DNA of 64,000 bases from Hydrogenophilales bacterium (GTDB lineage: Bacteria > Pseudomonadota > Gammaproteobacteria > Burkholderiales > Thiobacillaceae). Below, in pieces: positions 19,441-28,695 of the stretch (its first letter is position 1; every line of letters starts with the position of its first letter). The stretch lies in NCBI GenBank assembly GCA_023258975.1, contig JAHFRD010000001.1, forward strand, positions 345,471-409,470, given 5' to 3'. The notes under the pieces are model-generated. The model was not told the origin of the DNA. It saw only the letters and a list, made by a program, of their open reading frames with translations, and did no database searches. Made by a program: the position numbers and the translations under genes.

Positions 19441-20142
19441 TCAGAGGCGCGCCATCGTCGCCTCAATCCAGGTTTCGGCTTCCGCGAGGACGGCGCTGGC
19501 CTTGCGGCCCTGGGTGGCAATGGCCGGGCCGATCACCACCGTGATTTCACCCGGCCGCTTGATGAAGGCGTTCTTCGGCCAGCAACGCCCGGCGTTGTGC
19601 GCCACCGGCACCACCGGCACACCGCACTTGGCCGCCAGCCAGGCGCCGCCGATCTGGTAATCGCCCTTCTCGCCCACGCCCACGCGCGTGCCTTCCGGGA
19701 AGACCAGCACCCAGAAGCCCGTATTCAGGCGCGCCCGCCCCTGCGCTTCCAGTTGTTTCAAGGCCTCGCGCCCGGCCCCACGGTCGATGGCGATGGGTGA
19801 AAACAACGCCAGGCCCCAGCCAAAAAACGGGATGCGCAACAGGCTCTTCTTCAACACGAACGACAGCGGCGGAAAAATCTGCTGAAAGGCGATGGTCTCC
19901 CAGGCGGACTGGTGCTTGGCCAGCACCACGGCCGGTTCTTTCGGCAGGTTCTCGCGGCCCTCGACGCGGAAGGAGATACCCACCATCCAGCGCGCCAGCC
20001 AGATCACCACCCGCCCCCACAGGGTGATGAAGCGATAACGCGGCAGCGCCGGCACCGGCGCGGCGAGCAGGATCAGCAGGCTGAAGGGGATGGTCAGCGC
20101 GGTCTTGACCAGGAAATAGAGGAGGGAGCGGAGGAATGGCAT
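19441..20142 (-). CDS. plsC: 1-acyl-sn-glycerol-3-phosphate acyltransferase
   Basis: The 233-residue protein has an N-terminal membrane helix (about 8-30) and the acyltransferase motifs in order: AKHQSAWETIAF (HxxxxD variant, HQSAWE), FFGWGLALFSPIAIDR, LVFPEGTR and PVVPVAHNAG. The first motif has Glu where Asp is most common. It acylates lysophosphatidate in phospholipid synthesis. It follows gmhB after an 79-base gap holding a palindromic repeat. Confidence 0.9.
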   Translation of the reverse strand: MPFLRSLLYFLVKTALTIPFSLLILLAAPVPALPRYRFITLWGRVVIWLARWMVGISFRVEGRENLPKEPAVVLAKHQSAWETIAFQQIFPPLSFVLKKSLLRIPFFGWGLALFSPIAIDRGAGREALKQLEAQGRARLNTGFWVLVFPEGTRVGVGEKGDYQIGGAWLAAKCGVPVVPVAHNAGRCWPKNAFIKRPGEITVVIGPAIATQGRKASAVLAEAETWIEATMARL

Positions 20143-20169
20143 GGAACTCGTGTCGGCATCCTGCCGGCG

Positions 20170-20215
20170 GGTTAACAATCGCCGGCAAGCGCGCCGGCGC
20201 TACAGGGTGGGTTCG
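20170..20215. repeat. REP-like palindromic repeat
   Basis: Between gmhB and plsC lies CGCCGGCAAGCGCGCCGGCG, which folds on CGCCGGC/GCCGGCG, followed by CTACAGGGTGGG. The same core plus GCGCTAC recurs at 28.64, 51.58 and 56.27 kb and in part at 38.43 kb, so this is one member of a dispersed family. Confidence 0.65.
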
Positions 20216-20221
20216 CCGGGA

Positions 20222-20764
20222 TCACGCCGCCTCGGCGAGGATGGCCCGCACGGCATCGGCGAGATCTTCATAGACCGGCGTGCCTTCCGGCATCTGGCCG
20301 CCTTCCAGGGTACGAATACCCTTGCCGGTCTTCACCAGCATCGGCCGCGCGCCCACCGCATGTGCCGCCTGCATGTCGCGCAGGGAATCGCCGATGGCCG
20401 GCACCCCGCGCAGATCGCGGCGCATCCGGGTGGCGATCTCCTGGAACAGACCCGGCTTCGGCTTGCGGCAGGCGCAACGGGAGTCGGCCGCGTGCGGACA
20501 GAAAAACACCGCGTCGATTCGGCCACCGGCCTGGGCCACCAGCTTGTGCATCTTGGCGTGGATGGCGTTGAGCGTGGACATATCGAACAGGCCGCGCCCG
20601 ACCCCGGACTGATTCGACGCCACCACCACGCGATACCCCGCCTGGCACAGTCGGGCGATGGCCTCCAGGCTGCCCGGAATCGGCTGCCATTCCTGTGGGT
20701 TCTTGATGAACTGGTCGGAGTCGAAATTGATGACGCCGTCGCGGTCGAGAATGACGAGTTTCAT
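20222..20764 (-). CDS. gmhB: D-glycero-beta-D-manno-heptose-1,7-bisphosphate 7-phosphatase
   Basis: The 180-residue HAD phosphatase begins MKLVILDRDGVINFDSD (nucleophile Asp in DRDG), followed by VVVASNQSGVGRG, the family zinc-binding segment FFCPHAADSRCACRKPKPG and the acidic motif AIGDSLRDMQAA. It removes the 7-phosphate of heptose bisphosphate for LPS core synthesis. It lies 91 bases downstream of glyS in a conserved betaproteobacterial arrangement. Confidence 0.95.
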   Translation of the reverse strand: MKLVILDRDGVINFDSDQFIKNPQEWQPIPGSLEAIARLCQAGYRVVVASNQSGVGRGLFDMSTLNAIHAKMHKLVAQAGGRIDAVFFCPHAADSRCACRKPKPGLFQEIATRMRRDLRGVPAIGDSLRDMQAAHAVGARPMLVKTGKGIRTLEGGQMPEGTPVYEDLADAVRAILAEAA

Positions 20765-20854
20765 GCGATTTCCTTCATACGGCCAGAGCTGTAGACCAGA
20801 AGGCACTCCGATCCATAAACATGGACGTGAGTATGCCGTAAGCCGGATTCACGA

Positions 20855-22963
20855 TCACACCGCCAGCCTGGACAAATCCGCCACCCGGTTCATGGCGCGG
20901 TGCAGGCGCGCGAGCAGGCCTAAGCGGTTGTTGCGCAGGTTGGCGTCTTCCACGTTGACCATGACGCCATCGAAGAAGTCGTCCACCGGGCCTTTCAGCG
21001 CCGCCAGGGCTTGCAGCGAGGCGGCGTAATCGCCCGCGTCGAAAGCCGCGTCCGCGACCGGCTCGACCTCGGCCAGGGCGGCGTTGAGGGCGATCTCCGC
21101 CGCTTCCTGGAGCAGGTAGGGGTTGCTCACCGGCTCCACCACGCCCTCGACCTTTTTCAGGATGTTGCCCACCCGCTTGTTGGCGGCGGCAAGAGCGGGC
21201 GCCTCCGGCAACGCGGCGAAAGCGCGCACGGCGGCCAGGCGTTGGGGGATGTCGCCCAGGCGTTGCGGGCGCTGCGATACCACCGCATCCACTTCCTGGG
21301 CCGTATAACCCTGCTCGCGCAGCAGGCCGGAGAGCCGCTCGAACATGAAGGCGCCGACCTGGGTGGCCACTTCTTCCGGGAACCCACGCACACCGGCCGC
21401 CACGACCAGCAGGGTATCCAGATGCAGCGGCAGGTTGCGTTCCATCAGGATGCGGATGACGCCGAGCGCGTGGCGACGCAGGGCAAAAGGATCCTTGTCC
21501 CCGGTCGGTATCTGGCCGATGCCGAACAGGCCGACCAGGGTTTCCAGTTTGTCGGCCAGGGCGACGCACAGGCCGACCTCGTTGCGCGGCAGTTCATCCC
21601 CGGCGAAACGCGGCTTGTAGTGGTCCTCGATGGCATCGGCCACCTCGCCGGGCAGGCCGTCGTTGAGCGCGTAGTAGCGCCCCATGACGCCCTGCAACTC
21701 GGGGAACTCGCCCACCATGTCGGTGAGCAGGTCGGTTTTGGCCAGCGACGCCGCCTGGGTCACCTGGGCCTCCAGTTCCTTGCCGCCCAGCATCGCCGCG
21801 ATGGCGGCGGCGATCATCCGCACCTTCTGGCCGCGCGCCCCCTGGCTGCCCAGCTTGTTGTGATAGACCACGCGGTCCAGCGCCTCGACGCGGGAAGCGA
21901 GCGTCTTCTTGCGATCCTGGTCATAGAAGAACTTGGCGTCGGCCAGACGCGGGCGCACCACCCGCTCGTTGCCACCGATCACCGCGCTCGGGTCGGCCGG
22001 GGAGATGTTGGAAACGATGAGGAACTGGTGGGTCAGTTTCCCGGCGGCGTCCAGGAGCGGGAAATACTTCTGGTTGGCCTTCATGGTGAGAATCAGGCAC
22101 TCCTGCGGCACTTCCAGATATTCCGTCTCGAACTGGCACAGAAGCACGTTGGGGCGCTCGACCAGGGCGGTGACCTCGTCCAGCAGGGCGTCATCCTCGA
22201 TGGGTTTGACGCCACCACCGACCTTGGCCGCCGCTTCGTGAAGCTGACGCGCGATCTCGGCGCGGCGCGCGGCGAAGCTGGCGATCACCGCGCCTTCCGC
22301 TTGCAACTGCGCGGCGTAGCTGTCCGCTTCCTTGATGGCAACGGGGTGAACGGCGGCCTCGAAACGATGGCCTTGGGTATCGCGGCCGGCATTGAGGCCG
22401 AGGGTGGAAATCGCCACCACGTCCGCGCCATGCAGGGCAACGAGACCGTGCGCCGGGCGCACGAAGTTGACCGTGCTCCAGCCGTCCGCCAATTGATAGG
22501 TCATGACCTTGGGAATCGGCAGTTTGGCCAAGGCCTCGTCCAGCGCCTTCTGTAGCGCGTCGGCCAGGGTGGCGCCCTCGGCGATGCTGTCATGGAACAG
22601 GGCTTCGGCCTTACCGTCGGATGCGCGCCTGAGTTGCGGCACAACCGAGGCATCCAGGCCCATCGCGCCCAATCTTTTCAGCAACGCCGGAGTGGCCTGG
22701 CCCTCGGCGGTGAGCGCGATGCCGACCGGCATCAGTTTGTGCGACACCGGCTTGTCAGCGGCCCGCGCCACGACGTTCGTGAGATGCGCGGCCAGACGGC
22801 GTGGCGAGGCAAAGGACGAGACGACGCTATCAACGGTGACCAGTCCCTGCACCCTGAGGCTGTCGGCGAGGGTAAGGGCAAAGGACTCACCCAGTTTTTT
22901 CAGGGCCTTGGGCGGCAGTTCTTCGACGAACAGTTCTACGAGCAGGGAATGGGTCAAGGTCAT
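20855..22963 (-). CDS. glyS: Glycyl-tRNA synthetase beta subunit
   Basis: The 702-residue protein starts MTLTHSLLVELFVEELPPKAL and contains LSRLAV at its end, with standard GlyS blocks such as FASPRRLAAHL, LILTMKANQKYFPLLD, FYDQDRKKTLASRVEALD and a C-terminal anticodon-binding helical domain. It pairs with GlyQ as the alpha2beta2 enzyme. Unusually its ATG overlaps (ATGA) not with glyQ but with a 406-residue ATPase gene inserted between the two subunits. Confidence 0.97.
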   Translation of the reverse strand: MTLTHSLLVELFVEELPPKALKKLGESFALTLADSLRVQGLVTVDSVVSSFASPRRLAAHLTNVVARAADKPVSHKLMPVGIALTAEGQATPALLKRLGAMGLDASVVPQLRRASDGKAEALFHDSIAEGATLADALQKALDEALAKLPIPKVMTYQLADGWSTVNFVRPAHGLVALHGADVVAISTLGLNAGRDTQGHRFEAAVHPVAIKEADSYAAQLQAEGAVIASFAARRAEIARQLHEAAAKVGGGVKPIEDDALLDEVTALVERPNVLLCQFETEYLEVPQECLILTMKANQKYFPLLDAAGKLTHQFLIVSNISPADPSAVIGGNERVVRPRLADAKFFYDQDRKKTLASRVEALDRVVYHNKLGSQGARGQKVRMIAAAIAAMLGGKELEAQVTQAASLAKTDLLTDMVGEFPELQGVMGRYYALNDGLPGEVADAIEDHYKPRFAGDELPRNEVGLCVALADKLETLVGLFGIGQIPTGDKDPFALRRHALGVIRILMERNLPLHLDTLLVVAAGVRGFPEEVATQVGAFMFERLSGLLREQGYTAQEVDAVVSQRPQRLGDIPQRLAAVRAFAALPEAPALAAANKRVGNILKKVEGVVEPVSNPYLLQEAAEIALNAALAEVEPVADAAFDAGDYAASLQALAALKGPVDDFFDGVMVNVEDANLRNNRLGLLARLHRAMNRVADLSRLAV

Positions 22964-24180
22964 TTTTTTACGTGTGACTGGATAATTCTGGATTGCACGA
23001 CATCATCAATGATGCCGCGACAGAATTTGTTTACATTTACAAACCGGATACGCGAGCCAAAGCCGACAAAACCTAGCATCAAGGCTAATTTTCCAAATAC
23101 TTCATCAGCAAACGAGGACGCGATCAATTCAACACCGGAAAAGTCTATTTCCAGAACATCGTTCGGCGCCGTGGCCAACAGGTTCTCGATCTTGTTACGG
23201 ATTCTCAATCCGGTGAGGCGGTTGCCGAATCTCGCGGCTTCGTCCGCCAATTGCATTCGCATCACGCCAATGGTGGTGTCTTTTCCATATAGCGCGTCGT
23301 TGAAAGGATAGGCCGGCGCATCTCCCCATAATGCCCGTTCAATTTCTATCGGAACCGCTGTATTGAGTTGTATATCCACAAAGGTTCCAGGAAACGGTGG
23401 GAAGTCGCCCTTGATCTCCATACGATCATTCATCCATTCCACCCGCCCTTTCTGGGAATGGATGGACAACCGCCCACCCTGGTTTATCTTGACGATCTGC
23501 AATGTCCCGGTAAGCCCTTTGCCCTGCCCGAAATCCGGGCGGGAAGTAATGCCTTCCTTGAGGGCATGCGCGATGGCGTCCTCGTCGTGTTCCTGCATGG
23601 GGAAGGCCGCACGTATGGTCTGTGGGATGCCCACCCCCCCATCCGCCACCACAACCGCCATATGTTGCGTTTTCGGATGGACGACAACCTGCATCCAGCC
23701 GTGATCGACGCCGGCATGCACCAACACATTGCCCGCCACCTCGTTGAGCATCCACTCGAAAGACTGCAACACGCCTTGCGCGTAGGTCGCGCGTTCCAGA
23801 ACCTGATGAATCTGGCTGTCTATCAATTCGTTCAGGCTGGTGTCATCGGAAAAACGGTGCAGCGCATTGGGCTTGTCCGTGATCGGGTGTCCGCCATCCG
23901 GGCATAAACACGCCGCATAATTGGAATCCAGGATGTAACGCCTGCACACTTCCTCATCGGGCAAAACCAGAGCGAAATCCACTCCATGTGAATATCTATA
24001 TCGTTCGGCCAACACAATCAACGGCACAAAACCATTTGGGAATACGAGCTTCAGATTGGAAAAATTCAGCCGAATATCCCGATGCCCTTGTTTCTCCACC
24101 AGATTGAACAGGATGGATTGCGCCTTCTGGAAAGCCTGCCAATCGAAACGATCCCAGTTGAAGGCGATTTCGTTGTTCAC
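22960..24180 (-). CDS. GHKL-type ATP-binding protein with STAS-like DUF4325 C-domain
   Basis: The GTG start (24178-24180) gives 406 residues. Residues 1-90 form a STAS-like alpha/beta domain (HRDIRLNFSNLKLVFPNGFV). Residues 130-270 form a GHKL ATPase like anti-sigma kinases: N-box EWMLNEVAGNVLVHAG (142-157), G1 box ADGGVGIP (179-186), G2 box GQGKGLTGTLQI (218-229). Residues 340-400 match DUF4325: DVLEIDFSGVELIASSFADE. The gene sits 2 bases after glyQ and overlaps glyS by ATGA, so it is cotranslated with both synthetase subunits. It is visibly richer in A and T than its neighbours, suggesting acquisition. Function unknown; a phosphorylation or partner-switching regulator is an inference. Confidence 0.82.
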   Translation of the reverse strand: MNNEIAFNWDRFDWQAFQKAQSILFNLVEKQGHRDIRLNFSNLKLVFPNGFVPLIVLAERYRYSHGVDFALVLPDEEVCRRYILDSNYAACLCPDGGHPITDKPNALHRFSDDTSLNELIDSQIHQVLERATYAQGVLQSFEWMLNEVAGNVLVHAGVDHGWMQVVVHPKTQHMAVVVADGGVGIPQTIRAAFPMQEHDEDAIAHALKEGITSRPDFGQGKGLTGTLQIVKINQGGRLSIHSQKGRVEWMNDRMEIKGDFPPFPGTFVDIQLNTAVPIEIERALWGDAPAYPFNDALYGKDTTIGVMRMQLADEAARFGNRLTGLRIRNKIENLLATAPNDVLEIDFSGVELIASSFADEVFGKLALMLGFVGFGSRIRFVNVNKFCRGIIDDVVQSRIIQSHVKK

Positions 24181-24182
24181 GC

Positions 24183-25124
24183 TCAGGCCCCCTCGACCTT
24201 GCTCTGGGCAGGCGCTTTCTTCTCGATCTCGGCCAAGGTTTCCTCGGCCCAATCTTTCGGCGCCATAGGGAAGCCGAGACGGGCACGGGAGTCCAGATAG
24301 GCCTGCGCGACGGCGCGTGCCAGGTTGCGGATGCGGCCGATGTAAGCGGCGCGTTCGGTGACCGAGATGGCGCCGCGCGCGTCGAGCAGGTTGAAGGTGT
24401 GGGCGGCTTTCAGCACCTGTTCATAGCCCGGCAGGGCCAGTTGGTTATCCATCAGGTGTTTGGCCTGCTTCTCGTGGGCGTTGAAGGCGATGAGCAGGAA
24501 TTCGACGTCGCTGTGCTCGAAGTTGTAGGTGGACTGTTCCACTTCGTTCTGGTGAAACACGTCGCCGTAACTGACGCCGGGCGAGTATTCCAGGTCGAAC
24601 ACGTTATCCACGCCTTGCAGATACATGGCCAGGCGTTCCAGGCCATAGGTAATCTCGCCGGTGATCGGCTTGCAGTTGATGCCGCCAACCTGCTGGAAGT
24701 AGGTGAACTGGGTGACTTCCATGCCGTTCAGCCACACCTCCCAACCCAGGCCCCAGGCGCCCAGGGTGGGGTTCTCCCAGTCGTCCTCGACGAAGCGGAT
24801 GTCGTTCTGTTTCAGGTCGAAACCGAGAGCTTCGAGCGAGCCGAGATACAACTCCAGGATGTTTTCCGGCGCCGGCTTCAGGACTACCTGGAACTGGTAG
24901 TAGTGCTGCAGGCGATTGGGGTTCTTGCCGTAACGGCCGTCCTTGGGGCGGCGCGAGGGCTGCACATAGGCGGCTTTCCAGGGTTCCGGGCCGAGCGAGC
25001 GGAGAAAGGTGGCGGTATGGCTGGTGCCGGCGCCGACTTCGAGATCGTAGGGTTGCAGCAGGGTGCAGCCCTGTTCCCCCCAGAAGCGCTGGAGGGTGAG
25101 GAGGATGTCCTGAAAAGCGGGCAT
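24183..25124 (-). CDS. glyQ: Glycyl-tRNA synthetase alpha subunit
   Basis: The 313-residue protein begins [20 protein letters not shown] and has the class II motifs of Gly[39 protein letters not shown] and [20 protein letters not shown]. It binds glycine and ATP and activates the amino acid. The start lacks a clear Shine-Dalgarno, but the protein's N-terminus is typical. It heads the minus-strand series down to thyA. Confidence 0.97.
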   Translation of the reverse strand: MPAFQDILLTLQRFWGEQGCTLLQPYDLEVGAGTSHTATFLRSLGPEPWKAAYVQPSRRPKDGRYGKNPNRLQHYYQFQVVLKPAPENILELYLGSLEALGFDLKQNDIRFVEDDWENPTLGAWGLGWEVWLNGMEVTQFTYFQQVGGINCKPITGEITYGLERLAMYLQGVDNVFDLEYSPGVSYGDVFHQNEVEQSTYNFEHSDVEFLLIAFNAHEKQAKHLMDNQLALPGYEQVLKAAHTFNLLDARGAISVTERAAYIGRIRNLARAVAQAYLDSRARLGFPMAPKDWAEETLAEIEKKAPAQSKVEGA

Positions 25125-25379
25125 GTTGGTGTAGCCGTAGCGAAAGGGGAGTGATTTTACCCGTGATTCCGCCCATATCCGCCACCACGCCCCCGGCACG
25201 ACACGGCAGTCATGCCGGTCGTGGTGTCGGAAATCCGGCGAACCAGGCAAAGATCGGACAGTCCCCCCCGGCGAGGGCATGCCGCGACGCAACATCCCGG
25301 CGGCATGGCGGGAAGACGGACGCTCGGGAATGCCGGGCATGTAATTTGCTAAAAAGAAATCGTCACCGTGGAGAACATC
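25125..25379. promoter_or_regulatory. Upstream region of glyQ
   Basis: This 255-base stretch carries no gene I can support. It holds an imperfect hairpin (CACGACACGGCAG near 25199 facing CCGGTCGTGGTG near 25217) about 75 bases before glyQ. Glycyl-tRNA synthetase genes in some bacteria carry leader elements, but I cannot match this to a T-box or glycine riboswitch. The small plus-strand gene starts at its right end. Confidence 0.3.
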
Positions 25380-25535
25380 ATGACACTCACCCTCACCCCC
25401 AGCCTGACCATCCGCTTCCGCTGCGCGGCGGACACCGCATGGCACATGATCCGCACGCACTCGCGGCGCCTGTCCATCGTCAGCCTGTCCTTCCTGAAGA
25501 TGGAAGTGCTGGTGTTCAAGTACCACGGGAAATGA
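25380..25535 (+). CDS. Small basic protein, 51 aa, unknown
   Basis: The ATG follows a GGAGAACATC, giving a 51-residue product that begins [15 protein letters not shown] and ends [19 protein letters not shown] ([15 protein letters not shown]). It is basic with a hydrophobic C-terminal half and no export signal. The last 20 bases overlap the end of the histidine kinase gene on the other strand. An AT-rich TTTGCTAAAAAGAAATCG just upstream might contain a promoter. I do not recognise it; chance ORF is possible, though the ribosome site and isolated position favour a gene. Confidence 0.45.
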   Translation: MTLTLTPSLTIRFRCAADTAWHMIRTHSRRLSIVSLSFLKMEVLVFKYHGK

Positions 25536-26835
25536 TCAGGGCCGCGTCGAGTCCACCGCCCGCGCGGTGGCTGAATTCGATGCGCCAGCCATAGGCATCC
25601 GCCAACTGCCGCGCGATCGCCAGCCCCAGCCCACTGCCGCCGCTATCCCGGCTACGCGAGCCTTCCAGGCGATGGAACGGCCGGAACACCGCCACCCGCT
25701 GATCCTCCGGAATCCCGGGTCCGCGATCCAGCACGGAAATGCGCGCCTCCTCCTCTGCGCAGCGCAGTTCCAGATCAATCGTTTCCTCGCCGCCATAGCG
25801 CCTCGCGTTGTCCAGCAGGTTGCCGACGATGCGGCGTAGCGCGGCCTCGCCCGCTTTCACCGTGCAAGCCGCCGCAGGTGGTCGCCAGTTCACCGGCCCC
25901 AGGCGCGCGGCGGTTTCCGCCAGGTCGCCCAATAGCTCCGTCAGATTGCAGTCCTTAAGGTCGTTGGCCTGAAGCGCGCGGGAGAACACCAGCATGTCGC
26001 CGATCAGCCGGTTCATTTCGTCCAGATCGCGCTCCATGCGGCCCACCTGCGCGGCATCGGCGTCGTCCAGCATGGACAGCGCCAGCTTCAAGCGGGTGAT
26101 CGGCGTGCGCAGATCGTGGGAGATGCCGGAGAGCAGCACGGTACGGTTTTCCAGGAGCGCATGGACTTCACCGGCCATGCGATTGAAAGCGGCCGTGAGT
26201 TCGCGGATTTCCCTGGGGCCGGTTTCCGGCAGCGGCACCGGGTCGCGCCCCTGCCCCACTTCACCGGCTTTCTCGGCCAGGCTGTTCAACTGGCGGCTGG
26301 CGCGGCCAACCATGAGCAGCGCGGTCACCACGGTCAGGGCGGCGCCCAGCAGGAAGACGCCGACCGCCGCCAGCGGGGCTTGCAGCGCATAGCGATCCTG
26401 GCTGAAGCCGACGCGCAACTGTTTGTCCGCCACCTGTAGATCCAGCCACACCCAGTTGGCGTCCGACCCGCGTTTGAGCACCACCGTCTGCCGCATGCGC
26501 TGACCAAGGGAAGCCGTCAGGAGATCGCCGAACAGGGTATGGGGCGCCATATCGGCTGGAACGTTCGCGAGCAGCGGCTTCGTCGCCGCCCCCAGGCCCA
26601 GATCATGCCGGAACGCCAACTCCATTTCGTAATCGGTGCGGGTCTGCGGCGGCAGTTCCACCCAGGTCTTGGCCGCCAGGGAAATCTTCGCCGCCAGATC
26701 GTCCGCCGAACGTTCCGCCATCGGCCGGATCAGGGTCTGCCAGACCACCGCGAAGGCCAGGGTCTCGAACACCAGAAACGCCGCCAGCAGGGCGGCGGCG
26801 GTGCGGCCGAACAGGGTGCGGGGGAGCAGGCTCAA
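25516..26835 (-). CDS. EnvZ-like sensor histidine kinase
   Basis: The 439-residue protein has a membrane helix at about 11-33, a periplasmic sensor (40-150), a second helix (about 153-177), HAMP, a dimerisation domain with the phospho-acceptor His 240 in [16 protein letters not shown], and a HATPase with [20 protein letters not shown] and [13 protein letters not shown]. Layout and H-box match EnvZ. The start is 4 bases inside the upstream regulator gene's end, typical of a coupled pair. It probably senses envelope or osmotic stress. Confidence 0.92.
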   Translation of the reverse strand: MSLLPRTLFGRTAAALLAAFLVFETLAFAVVWQTLIRPMAERSADDLAAKISLAAKTWVELPPQTRTDYEMELAFRHDLGLGAATKPLLANVPADMAPHTLFGDLLTASLGQRMRQTVVLKRGSDANWVWLDLQVADKQLRVGFSQDRYALQAPLAAVGVFLLGAALTVVTALLMVGRASRQLNSLAEKAGEVGQGRDPVPLPETGPREIRELTAAFNRMAGEVHALLENRTVLLSGISHDLRTPITRLKLALSMLDDADAAQVGRMERDLDEMNRLIGDMLVFSRALQANDLKDCNLTELLGDLAETAARLGPVNWRPPAAACTVKAGEAALRRIVGNLLDNARRYGGEETIDLELRCAEEEARISVLDRGPGIPEDQRVAVFRPFHRLEGSRSRDSGGSGLGLAIARQLADAYGWRIEFSHRAGGGLDAALIISRGT

Positions 26836-27536
26836 CCGCCACGCCCCTTGGGCGCGAACAGATAGCCCTGGCCCCAGACCGTGCGGATGTAGAAGGGATT
26901 GGCGGGGTCGTCTTCCAGTTTGCGGCGCAGGCGGGTCACCCGCACGTCGATGGAACGGTCGAAGGGGTCGCGCTCGAAGCCCTTCAGCCAGTCCATGATC
27001 TGGTCGCGCGAGAGCGCCCGGTTGGGGTGCTCGACGAACACCTTGAGCAGGGTGAACTCCGCCTGGGTGAGGGGGATGTCCTCACCTTCCCGAGACAGGC
27101 GTTGCGCCGCGAGATCCAGCGCGAAGGGGCCGAAACGGGCGTTCTCATCCTTCTCCCGCGCCATCGGCTCGCCGCCGCCACGCCGCATGACCGCGCGGAT
27201 GCGCGCCAGCAATTCGCGTGGATTGAACGGCTTGGCCAGATAGTCGTCGGCGCCGACTTCCAGCCCGACGATGCGGTCGATATCCTCGCCCCGCGCCGAC
27301 AGCATGATGACTGGAATGTGGCGCAGCGCCTTGATGCGCCGGGTCAGGCTCAACCCGTCCTCGCCCGGTAGCATCAGATCCATGACCACGAGATCGGGCA
27401 TGGCCGCCGCCATGCGCTCGTCCATCTCGCGGCCGTCGCGCGCGGTTTCCACCACGAAACCCTGTTTCACCAGATATTCCGAGAGCAGGTCACGCAGGCC
27501 CGCGTCGTCATCCACCACCAATACTCGTTCAGTCAT
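26832..27536 (-). CDS. OmpR-family response regulator
   Basis: The 234-residue protein has a receiver domain (RVLVVDDDAGLRDLL, phospho-acceptor Asp 53 in VVMDLMLPGEDG, Lys in DDYLAKPF) and an OmpR-type winged helix (LTQAEFTLLKVF, DRSIDVRVTRLRRKLEDD, FIRTVWGQGYLF-like end). The start MTERVLVVDDD at 27536 is used. The divergent genes at 27.6-28.6 kb are likely targets. Confidence 0.93.
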   Translation of the reverse strand: MTERVLVVDDDAGLRDLLSEYLVKQGFVVETARDGREMDERMAAAMPDLVVMDLMLPGEDGLSLTRRIKALRHIPVIMLSARGEDIDRIVGLEVGADDYLAKPFNPRELLARIRAVMRRGGGEPMAREKDENARFGPFALDLAAQRLSREGEDIPLTQAEFTLLKVFVEHPNRALSRDQIMDWLKGFERDPFDRSIDVRVTRLRRKLEDDPANPFYIRTVWGQGYLFAPKGRGG

Positions 27537-27636
27537 GCTCCAACCCTCGATACACACTGTTACAAATCTAACGGAAGCGGAAACCCCCGTGTTACCTCCC
27601 CTGCCTAGCATGCAGGTCATGGAAAGGAGATTTGCG
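27537..27636. promoter_or_regulatory. Divergent promoter region with TGTTAC direct repeats
   Basis: The 100 bases between the regulator gene and the divergent envelope gene contain two TGTTAC direct repeats, at 27558-27563 and 27590-27595, spaced 32 bases (three helical turns), the layout often seen for OmpR-type sites. An AGGAGA for the plus-strand gene lies at 27625-27630. Operator role is inferred. Confidence 0.4.
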
Positions 27637-28071
27637 ATGAAAGCGAAAGTTCTGATGCCCCTGCTGTTGAGCGTACTCGCCGCGCCGGCCCTGGCAAGCG
27701 ACGCGGTCGAGAGCATGTTCATCGGTGCCGCCTTCCAGGTCGCCCAGATGGGCCCGGAAGTGCGCCGCATGATGCGCGAGCGCTGGGAACAAGCCAGCCC
27801 GGAAGAGCGCATGGAGATGCGGCGCCAGTTTCAGGAACGCCCGCAACAACGCCAACAGGAGCAACGCGGGCAATGGGCCGGCAGGATACCCAATCCCCCA
27901 GGCCCTGCGGACTTCGCGGGCATGGGTGGCAACCTCGGTGGCAATTTCGGTGGCGCTTTCGGAACCGGCTTCGAACAACGTCGCCCCGACCCATCCGCTC
28001 CGGACGATAACGCGCCGGGTTTCGACCCACGCAACCGATTCAACCAGCCCGCCGGTAGAAACCGGCGCTAA
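27637..28071 (+). CDS. Small secreted Arg/Gln-rich protein (Spy/DUF3106-like motif)
   Basis: The 144-residue protein starts at MKAKVLMPLLLS after AGGAGA and has a signal peptide cut after ALA. Next comes a charged helical part with RRMMRERWEQASPEERMEMR, recalling the SPEER motif of Spy/CpxP-like and DUF3106 proteins, and then a Gly-, Pro- and Asn-rich low-complexity tail (GGNLGGNFGGAFG). It probably works in the periplasm in envelope stress; divergence from an EnvZ/OmpR pair supports that. Function is inferred. Confidence 0.7.
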   Translation: MKAKVLMPLLLSVLAAPALASDAVESMFIGAAFQVAQMGPEVRRMMRERWEQASPEERMEMRRQFQERPQQRQQEQRGQWAGRIPNPPGPADFAGMGGNLGGNFGGAFGTGFEQRRPDPSAPDDNAPGFDPRNRFNQPAGRNRR

Positions 28072-28104
28072 CCCTCGATTTTTGAATTGACCAAGGAGTC
28101 CATC

Positions 28105-28620
28105 ATGAAAAAAACCGCGCTCACACTCGCCCTGATCGGCCTGACTGGTCTGGCCTTCAGCACCCCCGGCATGGCGTCCGGCTTCCAGGATCGCGCCGAA
28201 GTCGTCGGCAGCACACCGGTTTACGAATCGTTCAACGAACCCCGGCGCGATTGCTGGGACGAGCAGGTCGGCTATGAAGCCCCACGGCGGCGCGAGTATG
28301 GCGGCGCGGTGCTGGGCGGCCTGGTCGGCGGCCTGCTCGGCCGCCAGATTGGCGGAGGCTCCGGACGCAACTGGAGCACGGCCGTCGGCGCCGCCACCGG
28401 CGCAATCGTCGGCGACAACATCGACAACGACGGACACCGGGCCGTCGCCGGCGCGCCGCGATATGAACAACGCTGCCGCCAGATCGACAACTGGAGCCGC
28501 CGCCTCACCGGCTACAACGTCAGCTACCGCTACCAGGGCCAGACCTACTCGGCATTCCTGCCCTATGACCCGGGCCAGACGGTGCGCGTGAACGTCAACG
28601 TCTCGCTGGCTGAACACTGA
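28105..28620 (+). CDS. Glycine-zipper 2TM-domain outer-membrane-type protein
   Basis: The 171-residue product from ATG 28105 (AAGGAG before it) has a signal peptide ending GMAS. The centre is a glycine zipper, GGAVLGGLVGGLLGRQIGGG then AVGAATGAIVGDNI, as in the 17 kDa antigen family, followed by a C-terminal beta domain (YNVSYRYQGQTYSAFLPYD). No lipobox Cys follows the signal, so it is not an obvious lipoprotein. It lies 33 bases after the preceding gene and is likely cotranscribed. Confidence 0.85.
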   Translation: MKKTALTLALIGLTGLAFSTPGMASGFQDRAEVVGSTPVYESFNEPRRDCWDEQVGYEAPRRREYGGAVLGGLVGGLLGRQIGGGSGRNWSTAVGAATGAIVGDNIDNDGHRAVAGAPRYEQRCRQIDNWSRRLTGYNVSYRYQGQTYSAFLPYDPGQTVRVNVNVSLAEH

Positions 28621-28639
28621 TACACCAGCAACAAAAGAC

Positions 28640-28657
28640 GCCGGCAAGGATGCCGGC
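28640..28657. repeat. REP-like palindrome GCCGGC-AAGGAT-GCCGGC
   Basis: The two GCCGGC arms surround six bases and are followed by GCTAC, the same core as the repeats at 20.18, 51.58 and 56.27 kb. Its right arm is also the left arm of the terminator stem downstream. Confidence 0.6.
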
Positions 28658-28695
28658 GCTACCAGTGGCGCCACGACTGGAGTGCCGGCATTTTT
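28650..28695 (+). terminator. Rho-independent terminator after the glycine-zipper gene
   Basis: ATGCCGGC (28650-28657) pairs with GCCGGCAT (28684-28691), enclosing a 26-base loop with its own CCAGT/ACTGG stem, and the 3' arm runs into TTTTT. The terminator appears to be built on a REP palindrome. Confidence 0.65.
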
